Shown here: in pieces, positions 44,741 through 56,591 of the stretch | How positions within the stretch are numbered: position 1 is the first letter of the stretch | How the letters are laid out: the number at the start of each line of letters is the position of its first letter | Origin: Agarophyton chilense | Taxonomy: Eukaryota > Rhodophyta > Florideophyceae > Gracilariales > Gracilariaceae | DNA: 64,000 nucleotides | Direction: 5' to 3' | Assembly (NCBI GenBank): GCA_030374765.1 | Contig: JARGXX010000129.1 | Span: 1,116,001-1,180,000, forward strand | Notes under the pieces: model-generated | The model's database searches: none | Seen by the model: only the letters and a program-made list of their open reading frames with translations | What the model was told of the DNA's origin: nothing | Position numbers and translations under genes: made by a program

Positions 44741-47665
44741 CTAGAAGGGGATCTGTAAAAGAAAAGGATCTGATGGCGCAGAAGCAGAGACACTTGCCAG
44801 ATTGGCAACCTGGCGGTTGGCCAGTTGGTACATGTCCAAATGGAACTGGTTCCGCAACTCCCCAAGTCGGTTAAGCGCCTTCATGTACTGCGCCTGGCGC
44901 GGCAGCAAACCTTCAGGGAGCGTTAATGCAGCAACCACGGAGGTAGGCCCAGCCCTCTGAAAGTTGGTGACGCAAGACTGACGAATTCGAGCCAGAAGAC
45001 CGACCACGGCCGGAGAATCCATCAAAGGTTGAGGCAGAGAACGAGCAATACCCACCAACAGAGGTCGAACCGGACCAGACACCCGCGAGGAGCTCGGTTG
45101 AGTAGGAGTCACAGCCGTAGGGATACGCGACTTTCGACCTTGAGGTAACGGCTCGGACGGGAAGGGACCAGCATAAGGATCAACTGGTGTCTCCACAGTA
45201 CCGTGATAAGGCTCAGGGCTCGCGGGAGCTCCATAAACAGGAGGCTCCCCGGGATAATATTGGGCGTGGAGAGACACAATTGTAGTATTCTACTATGTAG
45301 GGGAATCCGATATGTTGGTTTTTCGCGAAGTCGCGGTTGGAACTCATAAGTGAGTGATGTCATCAAACTTGTGATATGAAACGGCACACCGCGTAGGATG
45401 CCAGGAGGCAGGGTACATTAGTGAAACACGTGGTATCACGAATGGTATGGCTTGCAACGGCGCATGTAGTGGCGATCCACGTGGCTGGTTTTACTACCCT
45501 TTGTAGCTAGACGTCCATTAGGGACCATACCCATATATTGGTTTGGCTAAGTGGCTGACCACTGTGTTTTGTTTATATATTTATTTGGGCACTCACCCTG
45601 GCACACAGAATATAGTGCACCAGAGGTGAGCGCCGACTCCAAGTAAAGGAGACCACATGGGCATCATGACTATTCTGTTCCTCGCTTAGGATTCCTTAAC
45701 CGGAGATCCGGACGAGCTATAATAGATATTCAGCCCCCAACCACTTCACGAGCCGTATCGTACCTACGTTCCCTCAACGTTTTACAGCTGCACTGTTCAA
45801 CCTCGCTGGTGAGTAGTGGCCTTACACCCCACTTCCAGCTCGCTGGTGTTGTAGCTCTACCACCCCTTTTACTTCGCTGGAAGCGACCCATCGGCAGTCC
45901 GAACGCTGTCGCAGGTGTCTGCTCTCTCCGTTAGAGCGGATACTACAACAATCTCCCAAGTTGCGGGATCGAAAGCCTCCCAACCTTGATGGGAATCCCA
46001 ATGGTAATTCTTGCTCTGCTCGAGATACGAGTCCAAATCCTTCACGGTATAATCGGTCCCCTGAACGATGTTCTTGTAACCAAATCGGAGAATATCCTGG
46101 ACAACCCTCGGAGATATGAAGAAGATGTGACCTACAGGTTGAACACCATGTCGGTATATGTCAGAGTCGGGATTACGACAATCCCAATCGATACCGTAAC
46201 GGGCGGCCTCCAGAGCCAGGATGGCAACCAACACGGTCCACTTCGAGAGGGCAATTGACCAAATGAGGTAATACCGTTCAAGGTTACGGGAGATCTGACT
46301 CCCGAAGTTCGCCAAAACCGGCGGAGTGAGCACGCTCAGCGACAACGGAACCTCATAGGACTCCCACCAATCTGGTCGAAGCACGTCCCAATCGCGTTTA
46401 CCCTTCGTAGGTTGTGAGAAGTGCTCGACGTTATGAAACATATGCATAACGCGAGTGTTAGAGTTGCGAGTGCAAACGCGACTCTCCGTCGCTGCATCCT
46501 CGCCCCACCTACTACGGTCAGCCCAATTGATAGTGGTGAAAGGCCGATTCAGGGAAACCAAGTCAAATGAAACCGGAAGGTAAGTCTCCGGAATAGACGG
46601 GTACTGGCACACTTGCGCCATCAATCGAAGGTAATAATCCAGCTCCGGTTCGATTCCCACATCCGGCAAGTCGCTCGGATATATCGGCGGGATGAAATAC
46701 CTCAAAGTTTTATGACGTTGCCGACTCTGGAAACATTCCAGTCGACCCTGACGAGGTTGAGACTCTTGGTCCCGTTTCTTCAAGAGCAAGGGAACGGAGC
46801 GAAGGCGCTCGCAGTCCCCACGGGACAAACCCAAGTAGGTATCCAATTGTGGTCTGGTAAGAGCTGCCGGAAACGACGAATTACCCACTGCCACAGGCCA
46901 ATCGTGCTTCAACAGGTCATTGTTCGTCACCTGGTCGAAGGTAATACCAAAAGGTCCATACTGACTCGTCGTCCGGTTCGCCGCACCGAACGCGAGATTG
47001 TGAGCCCAATTGGTTGGGGTCGTCGAAGGAAGTCCACCACTGCGTTAGTACGGGTCAGCCGGAGTCCCAGGGCAGAACTCAGTCGCAGGGACAGGCTTAC
47101 TGCGAAACCGAATGTTGGTAGGTGTTCGCGAAGTCAAGCGAGGTGCCCTCTTGGTAATACCACCGCTTCCACGGCCACGAGATGGGCCGCTACCTGACAT
47201 GTTTGGGAAGGCCGTAGCTCGACCCGACGAACGAGGTGATGACTCGACCTCCATTGCTGCGGTGAACAACAGCGGGTATTCATCCTTCTGAAATAGAGCC
47301 TCCTCGGTCCGTTCTGAGGAGACGGCCAACGGATCCAACCTTTCCGGTAGTACCGAAACTGACCTTTCGGGTACAAAAGTGGCCGGCGTGCGATCGCAAG
47401 TGGTTCCAGACCTTTTAGGTATCGTGGAGCGGGACCAATCCGACCTTAAAGGCATAACTGCAGGGGTATCAATCCCCTCGGAATCGCCGACTTCTTCAAC
47501 CTCAATGGTAACCGGCATCTCACGTCTCTCGAGCGCTGGTGCTTTTTGTAGGGACAACCCACCCCTTCGAGGTATCGGTGACGAATCCACGATGCGGCGC
47601 GAGGTGCATTGACGTGGCACCGAATGGGTTCGAACGCTTGCGTGGAAGCGGCGCGATCCTGTCAT
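44741..47665 (-). pseudogene. antisense ORF of element C (unknown protein), split by a solo LTR
   Basis: Reads right to left from ATG 47665 (MTGSRRFHASVRTH). It consists of a basic, Ser/Pro-rich N-terminal region with an SGPSRGRGSGG stretch, one TAG near 47045, then an open 340-codon core (46930 to the insertion), the A-family solo LTR, and a C-terminal 178 codons to 44741. Without the LTR the frame joins exactly (TWEIV to SLHAQYYPG). Matches to B: DLPDVGIEPELDYYLRLM with DMPYVRCEEEAEYQFRVN, LTPPVLANFGSQISRNL with VPTPSVMAFNSSQLMGDD, and FGYKNIVQGTDYTV with LGIQNIFRGTKFDV. About 750 codons without the insertion. No known domain. Confidence 0.8.
45281..45947 (+). mobile_element. solo LTR of family A
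   Basis: 667 bp with the same TG...CA ends as 9650-10315, inverted relative to that copy. It is flanked by ACAAT at 45276-45280 and ACAAT at 45948-45952, a perfect 5-bp target duplication. No internal element remains, so it arose by LTR-LTR recombination after insertion. Confidence 0.97.
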
Positions 47666-48059
47666 CGCCTTGAAGGTAAACCGGAATGCAAAACCGGAAA
47701 AAGGTCGCGCAATTACCGACGGGGCCGCTCAACACCAATAAGGTCTCAAAACAGGAAGCTTCCACCACGGTCCCAGGCCAACACCTCAATGGTTGTATCG
47801 ACGCAGGCTCAGGCCCCACCGGGCGCCACGAGTCATTCCTGACAGGTTAGACGAAACCCGAAAGGTCGAGAAGCCGGAAAATGGTCAGGGAATGCCGGAC
47901 AGCACGGTTACGGTCGCGACGCCGCCAATTAAGGGCAGCAATACCTGAAGGGTTGTCACTTCGTGGGAATGACCAGGCGGGATGGCGCGCGCAGGGACCT
48001 AGGAGGTAACTGAAGTTTGAGTAACCGGGAAGGGTGAGACACCAACTTGGGTAGACAGC
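47666..48059. other. leader of the C antisense ORF (left part)
   Basis: About 400 bp of element C between the antisense start and the insertion point of E. No convincing ORF. It resumes at 59855. Confidence 0.5.
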
Positions 48060-48982
48060 TGTAGAGCAACGCCCAGTTAGGGGATACTTGAAGATGCAAC
48101 TCATAGAATGAGGATTGAACCCTCCGAGGGTTATGACTATGATCCCCTCTAAGGTGTGCCGAGGTGGCACTGTTTTCTGGATAGAGTTCGCCTATGAAGT
48201 GAAGATTCGGATGGCCCATGGTTGGATTGGCCCCGTGATACACGTGGCTTAATTCTGGCACCGATTTTCGGATATTTGTTAGAACGTTGGACATTTGGGC
48301 TCTGACAGTGGGATCTCCACGTGTATGGCCCTTAGCAGGTGTGCACTACTGTAATTAGTAGAGTTTAGTTAGTGGGCCCTACTTAGGGAGGCGAGATCTG
48401 ACAGTCCGAAGCTCAGAGTATATGGTAGCCAAGGTTGGTCTTCGATACCTTTAGAGGTTCTTCGTCGCCATCGTTTCGGCCTTACAACCCGGAACGGGCT
48501 CTGGTTAGCAACGCCTGCGTAGGGACACGACTCCATTTGGAGAGTGCCCACGTTTGGGTTCCGTGCAACCACCCCCTTGGGACCGCTCAGACGACCTGTG
48601 TGCATGATACCCCGTGGGGGTTCTGCTTACTTGTTGCGTGCTTTTTGTGTTTCCTTTCGAGGACAGGTTTTCGCCCCTGTGTTGGGTTTTTTTTGTTGTT
48701 TCGCCCCTTTTCTGGTTCGCGGGTCCGGTGCTTGTTAGTGCCCGACCCTCGCCCCGTTTTTCCTCTTCGCCGGATTTTCCCCCATTCTTTGGGATACCCA
48801 TACCCATTCCCAACCCAACGGTTTCTACCCGTCACCTCCGTCGGTACTGCCGGAATTCCCCGTGGGAGTTACACCCCACACTACGGGTGGAACGGAGGGC
48901 TCTGTCTCTGAGTCTGCCTCCCCCAGGGAGCAAGGCTTCGAACACCTTGAGAGCACTTCCCGTCGCTGGGTTTTGCTCCACA
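48060..48982 (+). repeat. 5' LTR of element E
   Basis: TGTAGAGCAAC ... TGCTCCACA. A perfect stem CAAGG/CCTTG around CTTCGAACA lies at 48931-48949, 33 bp before the LTR end. Several short ORFs inside are not conserved genes. Confidence 0.95.
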
Positions 48983-48984
48983 AG

Positions 48985-49002
48985 TGGTCTCCCGACTTAG
49001 AA
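48985..49002 (+). other. primer-binding site of element E
   Basis: TGGTCTCCCGACTTAGAA, 2 bp after the LTR, identical over 18 bases to element A. Confidence 0.88.
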
Positions 49003-49210
49003 TCCATTCTCGGACTTTTGGGTTGGTCATCCACGTGTTGGAATATCTCTTGGAAGAGGAAGCACCGTCGTGAAGATTTGTTGTAATGGTCCCCTTTGGA
49101 AAGGGTGGAATTGGTTTTTATTTTTTGTTTTGTGTTACGTCATTTGTTCTCCGGGAATTTCGTGATCGAATTTCATCGTTACCCCGAATCGTCGGTGTCG
49201 TGTCTGCAGC

Positions 49211-51241
49211 ATGTCGCCGCCTAGCCGTGGTTCCAGGACTGGATCGAACCGTCAAGCGGATTCAGTGCCCCCGGCCCCGCCTAGGTCGAGGAGCTCAATT
49301 CCCGAAGATCGGAACGATTCCGGTATCGATCCGGACACTCGGAAAGCACTCTCAGTGGTTTCAGGTCCTCGAGAGGTCGTGGCTGTGGGCCCAGCTCCAG
49401 TTATGGGGACCCCGTCAGCAGCACCCCGAAGTCGGGCCGACCCTGAATTACAGCGCCTAGAGACTCGAATCGATATCGCCAACGCGGCTCACGTCGAGCT
49501 CCTTCAGGAGGTTACTACCCTCCGCCGCAAGGTGGAGGACGCCCAGGTGCGGGGAGTCGCCGATGACCTTCGTACCCTGAGGAGGGATGTGAACTCCCTT
49601 TTGGAAAGCGTTGGTACCCCTGGGGTCTTTATCCAGGAGTACCGGAGCCTTGTGGAGGAACACCGCGTGCAAGCGGAACGCTTCCGAGCTCGGCTCGACA
49701 CCCTCGAGGCCATTATCCGTATGGACGGAGACACAGAAGCCTCGAAGGATAAACCCGACGTTTCGGAAAACGAAGAACACCGCTCCGCTAAACGGGACCG
49801 CCGCAAGTCCAAGAAGAGGGTTCACCTCCAAGAGGATTTATCGGATTCCGATCCCAATCGCTCGTCATCGAGTTTGTCCTCCGAATCTTCGGATAGTGAA
49901 GATGGGCGCCGGTCATCCCGGGCGACTCGGTCGAAGGCTACTTACACCTCTCAAGGGCCAATCCGTACCCGGAAGAACGGTAGGAAACACCTTGGATTAA
50001 GGGAGCTGAACCCGACGAATCCTCTCTATCGGAAGCTGCTATCGTACCGCTATTACCGGTTGGATAACCCTTCGGGAAATCGAACATCCCGCGGAACGGG
50101 TAAGGTCAAGGACTACATCAAAAGACTGAGCAGTACCCTACAGAAGAGGGAGTTCACAGGAACAGACCCAATTCTGGTGCTCGATTTCCTTGCGAGGTTC
50201 GTCCTGGAGGCTGACATCCTCGGTATGAGTGAAGCGCAAGCGTATCTTGCATTACCCTATTTCTTAAAGGGGATGGCTGGAGACCAGTTCAACTGCGTCC
50301 GTGGATCATCCCGAGCCTCGGAAGGGGGAGTCACGTGCTGGCCCGAAGCGGTGCAGTACCTCTTGAGGTCATACGCTACTGGAAATGCGATTCAGGAAGC
50401 AATCCTTGCATTAAGGGATACGCCGCAGAAGCCGATGGAAACCGAAACGGTGTATTCAACTCGCTTGGATAAAGCGTTTCACCGATGCGGGAATGTATTC
50501 TTCGCCTACGAGAGATGCACCATGTTTGTGGATGGTTTGGACCCCTCGATATGGGCATTGGTTGCCCGACATCGGGAAGAGAAGCGCAAGCTGACCTACT
50601 TGGAACTGGTTCAGTACGCCCAGGCTGAGGGGGATACTCTCCGTGCCCGGCAGAACCGAAAGAGTCGGCCGACACGTGCACTCCTCGCCGGTGGAAGTAA
50701 CTCGTCTTTGTCACTCGCAGGAGGCCCTGCCCCTGTGGGGGTCAATGATAACATTCACTTCATGGGAAGTAACCCCGAATCTATGGGTACGTCTGAGTTG
50801 CCGTCGACATCCGCTCCGACTACGGATGAAGACCATGCGCTCTATACCCAAGGACGGAGGGTGCCAGCCGCATCGCTACCTTTTGCGAATACCGCTGCTC
50901 GGTTCTCTCGCCCCGGATGGAGGGATACAGCACTACGTCGCGTGGATTCACGTCCACAACCGAACCCGGCAGAGCTGATTTGCTATTTGTGTTACCTCCG
51001 TGGTCACAAAGCACCAGACTGCACATTTCCCCTGCGGGAGGGTTCACGAATTATCGCTCAGTACGAGGCTCTGACCCCTGAGGAGAAAGCTCGAGTCCCG
51101 AGTAGGTCCTATGAGGAACAAAGGATACTCCGAGCTCACCTTGCTGACAGGGATACAGAACTTGTACCCGCGAACGGGGAACAACCGGTCCCCTTCGAGG
51201 CAGCTGCACCGAATTCGGTGGGGTCCGCTTCGAAAATCTAA
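49211..51241 (+). CDS. gag: gag of element E (intact)
   Basis: A 676-codon ORF starting MSPPSRGSRTGSNRQ (ATG 49211). Order: a Ser/Pro-rich N-terminus; a coiled-coil-like segment (LETRIDIANAAHVELLQEV, LRRKVEDAQV, about residues 78-190); a Lys/Arg then Ser/Asp-rich block (residues about 175-240); capsid-like sequence (NPTNPLYRKLLSYRYYRL, DYIKRLSSTLQKREFTGTDP, WPEAVQYLLRSYATGNAIQE); and a CX2CX4HX4C zinc knuckle at 50981-51022 (CYLCYLRGHKAPDC). It should package element RNA and form the capsid. It is the only full-length gag in the window and the reference for the broken copies. Confidence 0.94.
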   Translation: MSPPSRGSRTGSNRQADSVPPAPPRSRSSIPEDRNDSGIDPDTRKALSVVSGPREVVAVGPAPVMGTPSAAPRSRADPELQRLETRIDIANAAHVELLQEVTTLRRKVEDAQVRGVADDLRTLRRDVNSLLESVGTPGVFIQEYRSLVEEHRVQAERFRARLDTLEAIIRMDGDTEASKDKPDVSENEEHRSAKRDRRKSKKRVHLQEDLSDSDPNRSSSSLSSESSDSEDGRRSSRATRSKATYTSQGPIRTRKNGRKHLGLRELNPTNPLYRKLLSYRYYRLDNPSGNRTSRGTGKVKDYIKRLSSTLQKREFTGTDPILVLDFLARFVLEADILGMSEAQAYLALPYFLKGMAGDQFNCVRGSSRASEGGVTCWPEAVQYLLRSYATGNAIQEAILALRDTPQKPMETETVYSTRLDKAFHRCGNVFFAYERCTMFVDGLDPSIWALVARHREEKRKLTYLELVQYAQAEGDTLRARQNRKSRPTRALLAGGSNSSLSLAGGPAPVGVNDNIHFMGSNPESMGTSELPSTSAPTTDEDHALYTQGRRVPAASLPFANTAARFSRPGWRDTALRRVDSRPQPNPAELICYLCYLRGHKAPDCTFPLREGSRIIAQYEALTPEEKARVPSRSYEEQRILRAHLADRDTELVPANGEQPVPFEAAAPNSVGSASKI

Positions 51242-51243
51242 AC

Positions 51244-51543
51244 TTGGGAGTCTCCCCTGCGGGAGGGGCGTCTTCTAAGCCGGAGTTGAAGACGCCCGAG
51301 GCGCTCCAGCTTCGCTCCCCAGCTGTGACTATCCTTTCAAGGAGAACGGCTGACACCGACGTTAACTCGGGATACTTTAGTGTCCTCCGTCGCCCGTGGA
51401 TGCGGTCCCGTAATCTCCGTATTCCGGATCGAGTTATGGTAATGGCCAAGCGGAATTATAAAGTATTCGCCGACTTCGGCCTGTCCAACCAGTTATGGTT
51501 CGTCAAATATCTGTCCTGGATACAGGAGCCGCTCCTAACTTAA
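51244..51543 (+). pseudogene. pol: pol E: N-terminal segment before a frame break
   Basis: In the -1 frame relative to gag, this reads KTPEALQLRSPAV, LRRPWMRSRNLRIPDRV and AKRNYKVFADFGLSNQL, matching the sequence before the protease in element A (SKRNYKVYADIG). A one-base change near 51485-51495 shifts the protease into the next frame. So gag and pol lie in different frames and this copy has an additional indel. Confidence 0.72.
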
Positions 51544-53531
51544 TTCATGTTGAATTGTTACCCCCGCTGCTCCGGGTTCAAGTTCGTACCGGTCCACGTT
51601 TGGATATCGCCGATGCGAACAACAACCCGCTACGGACACTGGGTACAATTTCCCTCATGGTGAGGTTAGGCTCCTATCTCGTTCAGCTAGAGTTTATTGT
51701 ATGCAAGTCACTTGCAGCACCAGTCATACTGGGTTGTGACTTTTGCGACCGCTTCGTAGAAGCCATCCGTCCTCGGAATAGAACTGTGGAACTCGAAGAC
51801 GGGTCTACGATTTCAATCGTTCGTAAACCCTTACAGGGAGCAGCGCGAACACGCGTTCCTCTCCCTGTCGCGCAGGAATCTGTGAAGAAGGACCCGGTGT
51901 CTACACGGGTAAAAGTTGCGAAGTCAGTGGCTATCCCGCCAGAAACCCAGGTTTCGGTCACAGTTGTTACCAAGCAAATTGGTGTGCATGTGGTACAACC
52001 GAACCCGTCTCTGTATACGCGGCGTCAACTCGCCCTTGCGAATGGAATTGTCTCCGTGGAACCGGATAAACCTTTCAAGGTTTTGGTAGCCAACTTTGGG
52101 AAGACAACGCAGCATTTGGTCAAACACCAGATCCTGGGTTCTGTTCTTCCACACCCGCATGCAGTCGTACCTACAAAGATCTCTATCGCAGAGGTCCTTG
52201 GTGTGGCGGACCCTAAGGAGGGGGAGGACACTGCCGAAACCGCGAAAGACGGTGAGCATACGACTGCAGCTCCACACGCTGAACACTTTAAACCTCAGGA
52301 GGTTACCGCCCCTATCACAGGAGCAGACCAGACGGATCCTGTTCAGGAATTGGAGAAATGGGATCTCAACCATGTACCCGCATCTCATCGGGAGAAGCTG
52401 AGGCACATGCTTCGTGAATTCACCCCCATGTGGGATGGTTCCCTTGGAACTATTGGGATTACAGAACACCGCATCGACTTGTTACCGAACACTCGGCATA
52501 TTGCCCAACACCCTTACAGGGCTGGACCGAAAGCTCTGGAAGAGGAGAAATCTCAGGTGGAGAAGATGCTTAAAGCGGGCGTAATTGAACCTGCCCAGTC
52601 CGCTTGGGCCTCACCCGTGGTGTTAGTTCCGAAACCGGATGGATCGTGGCGTTTCTGCATCGATTACAGATGCCTGAACGAGGTAACCATTAAGAATGTG
52701 TACCCGATCCCTCGGATGGACGAATACATCGACTCCCTTGGGAGCGCTACTGTTTTCTCTACCCTCGACGCCAATTCGGGCTACTGGCAAGTCCCTATTA
52801 GGGAGGAAGATCGAGACAAAACGGCGTTCGTGTGTCATCAAGGACTTTTCCGATTCCGGAGGATGCCTTTTGGGTTGACAAATGCCCCCGCAACCTTTCA
52901 ACGGGCAATAGACATTCTGTTGGCTCCCTTCAAGTGGAGGACGTGTCTAGTGTATTTAGACGACATTATTGTCTTCTTCAAAAACCTGGATGACCACCTC
53001 GAACACGTCAGGGACGAAATGAAGATACTCCGCGACGCGGGAATCACCTTGAAACTCAAGAAGTGCGAGTTTTTCACCGATTCGGTTAAGTATCTGGGTC
53101 ATATCGTCCGTCCCGGACAGCTTTCAATCGATGAAGTGCGAGTGAAATCCTTGAAGGAAGCAAAACACCCGAAAACTCAAACGGAGTTGCGATCCTTCCT
53201 AGGTCTGTGTAACGTGTATCGCCGATTCGTCCCGAACTTTGCGGATATTGCCACCCCCCTCAACAGGCTCCTGACGAAGGGACAACCAGTTGAACTGGAA
53301 CCTTTTGGCGACGCGGAAGCGTCTGCCTTCACGGCACTGGTGAATGCCGTAACATCACCGCCAATCTTGGCTCTACCCAATCCTGGGCCCCCTTACGAAG
53401 TGGACACCGATGCTAGTGCAAACCAAGTAGGGTGTGCACTGTTCCAATCCTCTGAGGATGGCGAAGGTCACCCTATTGGGTACTGGTCTCGTTCCCTGAA
53501 TGTCCATGAAAGGAACTACTCGGTCTGCTAG
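51495..53531 (+). pseudogene. pol: pol E: protease, reverse transcriptase and RNase H (first part)
   Basis: A 678-codon open stretch. Protease VLDTGAAPNLI starts about 51516, second strand VILGCDFCDRF. RT: VVLVPKPDGSWRFCIDYRCL, YPIPRMDEYID, LDANSGYWQVP, MPFGLTNAPATFQR, catalytic YLDD at 52953-52964. Connection LRSFLGLCNVYRRFVPNFA, then RNase H VDTDASANQVGCALF. It stops at TAG 53529-53531 inside YSV.EKECLAVVW (expected Glu), and the same frame continues. All PR and RT catalytic residues are present. Confidence 0.93.
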
Positions 53532-54179
53532 AAAGAATGTTTAGCCGTTGTGTGGGCCTTAGCTGCACTTCGCCCCTATCTGATGGGTACTCGTTTCAAA
53601 GTCCATACGGACCACGCATGCTTGCGTTGGCTCCTGGAGATCTCCGAACCCTCGGGCCGCCTTTTGCGCTGGCGTCTCCGACTGTCGGAATTCGACTTTG
53701 AGATCCTGTACAAGAAAGGGAAGCTGAACACTCAGGCTGATGCACTATCCCGCTTGGGAACCACAGCGGAAACGGAACCCTACGAGGACGATGACATCCC
53801 ATGTTTTATGGTATCGGACCTCGAGGGAGGAGCTCAACCGCTGACGGATGATGTTTGTGACGATATACTCGTCAACGAGAGTCTGGATTCGCCGACCGGC
53901 TCTTTTATACCTATCTCTCCAGAGGAGATGATACGCGAGCAACAGCTCGACCCATTCTGTACACGGATTCGGGCTCGCCTCAACGGAGGATTTCAGTTAC
54001 CTTTCGAGGACGACGATCAGGGTTTCCTAATCAGGACCGTTGGACCTCGCCCGAGGATAGTGGTGCCGCACACCGTACAACAGAGGGTATTACACCTCAC
54101 TCACTATGTGAAGGTTGGCGCCCACCCCGGGGGAAGAAAACTGTACCTCACGTTGAGAAGGGACTTTTACTGGCCGTAA
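53532..54179 (+). pseudogene. pol: pol E: RNase H end and integrase zinc domain
   Basis: Same frame as upstream: KECLAVVWALAALRPYL, KVHTDHACLRWLL, LNTQADALSRLG, then ILHLTHYVKVGAHPGGRK-type zinc domain sequence (HLTHYVKVGAHPGG) and LTLRRDFYWP, ending at TAA 54177-54179 before MAFDCYAV. This is the second of two stops in the enzymatic part of pol. Confidence 0.9.
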
Positions 54180-55775
54180 ATGGCATTCGATTGTTACGCC
54201 GTCATACGAGCCTGCGCCAATTGCGCCAAGAATGACGTCAAACTTCGGAAGCACTCTAAGAAGTTGACGCTGTTCCCGGCACGGGCTCCACTCGAATTCA
54301 TGGCCATAGACATCCTAGGGGAGTTTATCAGGACGCCCCGAGGTCATCGGTATCTGCTTGTCATTTCTGACAGATTCTCTAAGCTAACGAGAACTGTGCC
54401 GCTGAAGCGGATCACCGCCGCTACCGTCGCGCAAGCGTTCGTGACCCATTGGGTGTTCGTATATGGACCGCCGGTGCAGTTTTTATCCGACAACGGAGGG
54501 CAATTCGCATTAAAGTTCTTTCAGGATGTATGTCAAATCCTTGATGTAAGGAATTTATTTGTTACTACGTATCACCCTCAGGGGAATGGCCAGGTGGAGA
54601 GGTTTAACCGCACGATACTCAACGCTTTGAGATCGTATGTTGCGGATCACCCCAAAAATTGGGACTTGTACACAGACGCTATCACGTATGCATACAACAC
54701 CCAGGTACATCGGGTTACATCGTTATCCCCATTCGAACTGGTACTGTCGAGGACACCGCCGCCGGTCGCCATCGAGGCTCAACCGACGCTGTCGACGTAC
54801 TCATCACCGGGATTGTACCGAGAAGCCTGGAAGGAGTGGCTTACGAAGATGGTGCCGATAGCCCGGAAAGCAATGGACAAAGTTCAACGCGCCTACAAGA
54901 AGGACTTTGACAATCGGGTTCGCAAACCTCTACCTCAGGTGGAGCCCGACGACTTCGTTTTCCTTCGAAAGGAATACTACACTCCTGAAAAGGAACGTAG
55001 GCAAAAGCTTTCGCCAATTGTGAACGGACCCTATCGTGTGGTTTCTGTAGACCCGGACACAGTGGTATCGGATATCGCTAACCGCCACGAACGGATCTCC
55101 AGGGACCGCATCACACGAGCGCCCAACCCAAATGTGAAAGTGGTGTCGGCACCAACGCCCTCCATAGGGGATGATTCAACGGAAGTTAACCCGTCAGGCG
55201 GAGATTCGAACACCCGCCCCGTTATACTTCCGCACCCGGAACGTGGTTTAACCGACCTACCGGAAACTTCGGATACTCCCGAACCTGGGCCCGCTCCCTC
55301 AAGGGCCCAGTCAACGAACTCTTACAGAGTTACTCCCCCACCGGAGGTAATCAAGCCTCCTGGCTCTCCGCCTAAGGAGGGGGAGGAGGACTTAGTTCCT
55401 TCGCAGGACGATGTTTCGGCGTCAGCCAGTCGCCCTAACAGGGAATCTAGTTCTCACAGTGAGACAGCGAGCCCGACCGAGCCGGCGACAGAGAAGTCAC
55501 AACCCCAGCGTATGGGTAGCGACATTACCGCCGACCCAGCCGAGCACGACGTCAGAAAAGATAACGAAACCCCGCCTAGGGAGAGTCCTGTGGAGAACTC
55601 CGCACCCGGAACGCCTACAGAGCCGACGATCACCCGCCGCCGCGGACGAGACACTGAGGTGTCGCACACTCAAACCCCGCTTTATCGGGAACGAGCTGTG
55701 TCAGCGGACCCACACGGGGAAGATCTCGACGACGAGGTTGACCAAATTGGGCTCTCCGTTATGGAATGGGAATAG
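54180..55775 (+). pseudogene. pol: pol E: integrase core, C-terminus and tail
   Basis: CANCAKN completes the zinc site. The DDE core reads FMAIDILGEF, VQFLSDNGGQF and GNGQVERFNRTILNALR; then YNTQVHRVTSLSPFELVL, NRVRKPLPQVEPDDFVFL and the GPYRVVSVDPDTV motif. A tail of about 200 residues is rich in Pro, Ser and Glu and predicted disordered. It ends at TAG 55773-55775. The chromodomain follows about 600 bp later in the same frame. Confidence 0.92.
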
Positions 55776-56300
55776 AAACTCCTATGGAGACACTGGAACC
55801 CTCAGGAGTGGGAAAGAAATGAGTGAGACCCGTCGGGGACAGCTCAGGAGAGTGCTAGCGCGTGTCAAAAGCGCCACCTCACATCCGCATATGCAGATTT
55901 TCCCGCACAAGGAACGGTCACCCCACACGGGGCGCCTGCGCATTTGTGTGGCACCCGTCGAATGGCACCGAGCCATTCAAATGGCTCTGACGACCAACCG
56001 TCGCGCAAACCGCCTCCGTCGCATGGCGCGTTTGACGGGAGCAACCTTCGTCCCCGTAGCTCGGGTTGACGTTGAAGTCTTACCCCCCTGAGGTTGGAGA
56101 CGCTACTGCGTCGCGGTTTCTCAACCGTCACGGAATCTAAGAACACCGTTGCTATTGGGAAGATCTCATCTTTAAGAAGAACCCAAAACTGGGCCGTTTT
56201 GACTCCGTAGACAGAAGTTACAACGTAGCCCACAGGCCACTCGGCGCCGTTTGGACAAAGTGCTGAGACCCGCTCGCAACACGGAAAAGAACCCACCAGG

Positions 56301-56591
56301 GTGTGTCTAGACCCTACGTTGACACCCTCAAGGGAACTAGAGCGTTCCAAGATGGAAGAGAAGCCCGAACAGGGAAAAGTGTACCCGCAGGAATTCGTTA
56401 TCGATTGCATCGTGCGTCACATCTACACCCCCGAGGGAAAAGCTCGCTACCAAGTCCGATGGTACGGATTCTCGCCTGATGAAGATACAGTGAAACCCAT
56501 TGAGCACCTTCCGAGGTCTAAGGTTTTATCCTATCACCGACGCGCTTGGGTAACCTTGCCTCCAAGTCTGGATCGTGCCCAAGTCGGGTAA
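56301..56591 (+). pseudogene. pol: pol E: chromodomain
   Basis: In frame with the integrase ORF but separated by further stops (55776-56300). It reads EFVIDCIVRHIYTPEGKA, YQVRWYGFSPDEDT and VKPIEHLPRSKVLSYHRR. The usual Trp after EDT is replaced by Val. The position at the far end of pol is the same as in A, B and C. Confidence 0.82.

Noticed and set aside
48435..49000. Several ORFs inside the E LTRs, repeated at 59305-59940
   Set aside because: They recur only because the LTR is duplicated; composition is low complexity and no domain is visible.
55411..56091. A 226-codon basic ORF overlapping the end of pol E
   Set aside because: It is a shifted frame over the disordered pol tail and leader to the chromodomain; A, B and C have no counterpart.
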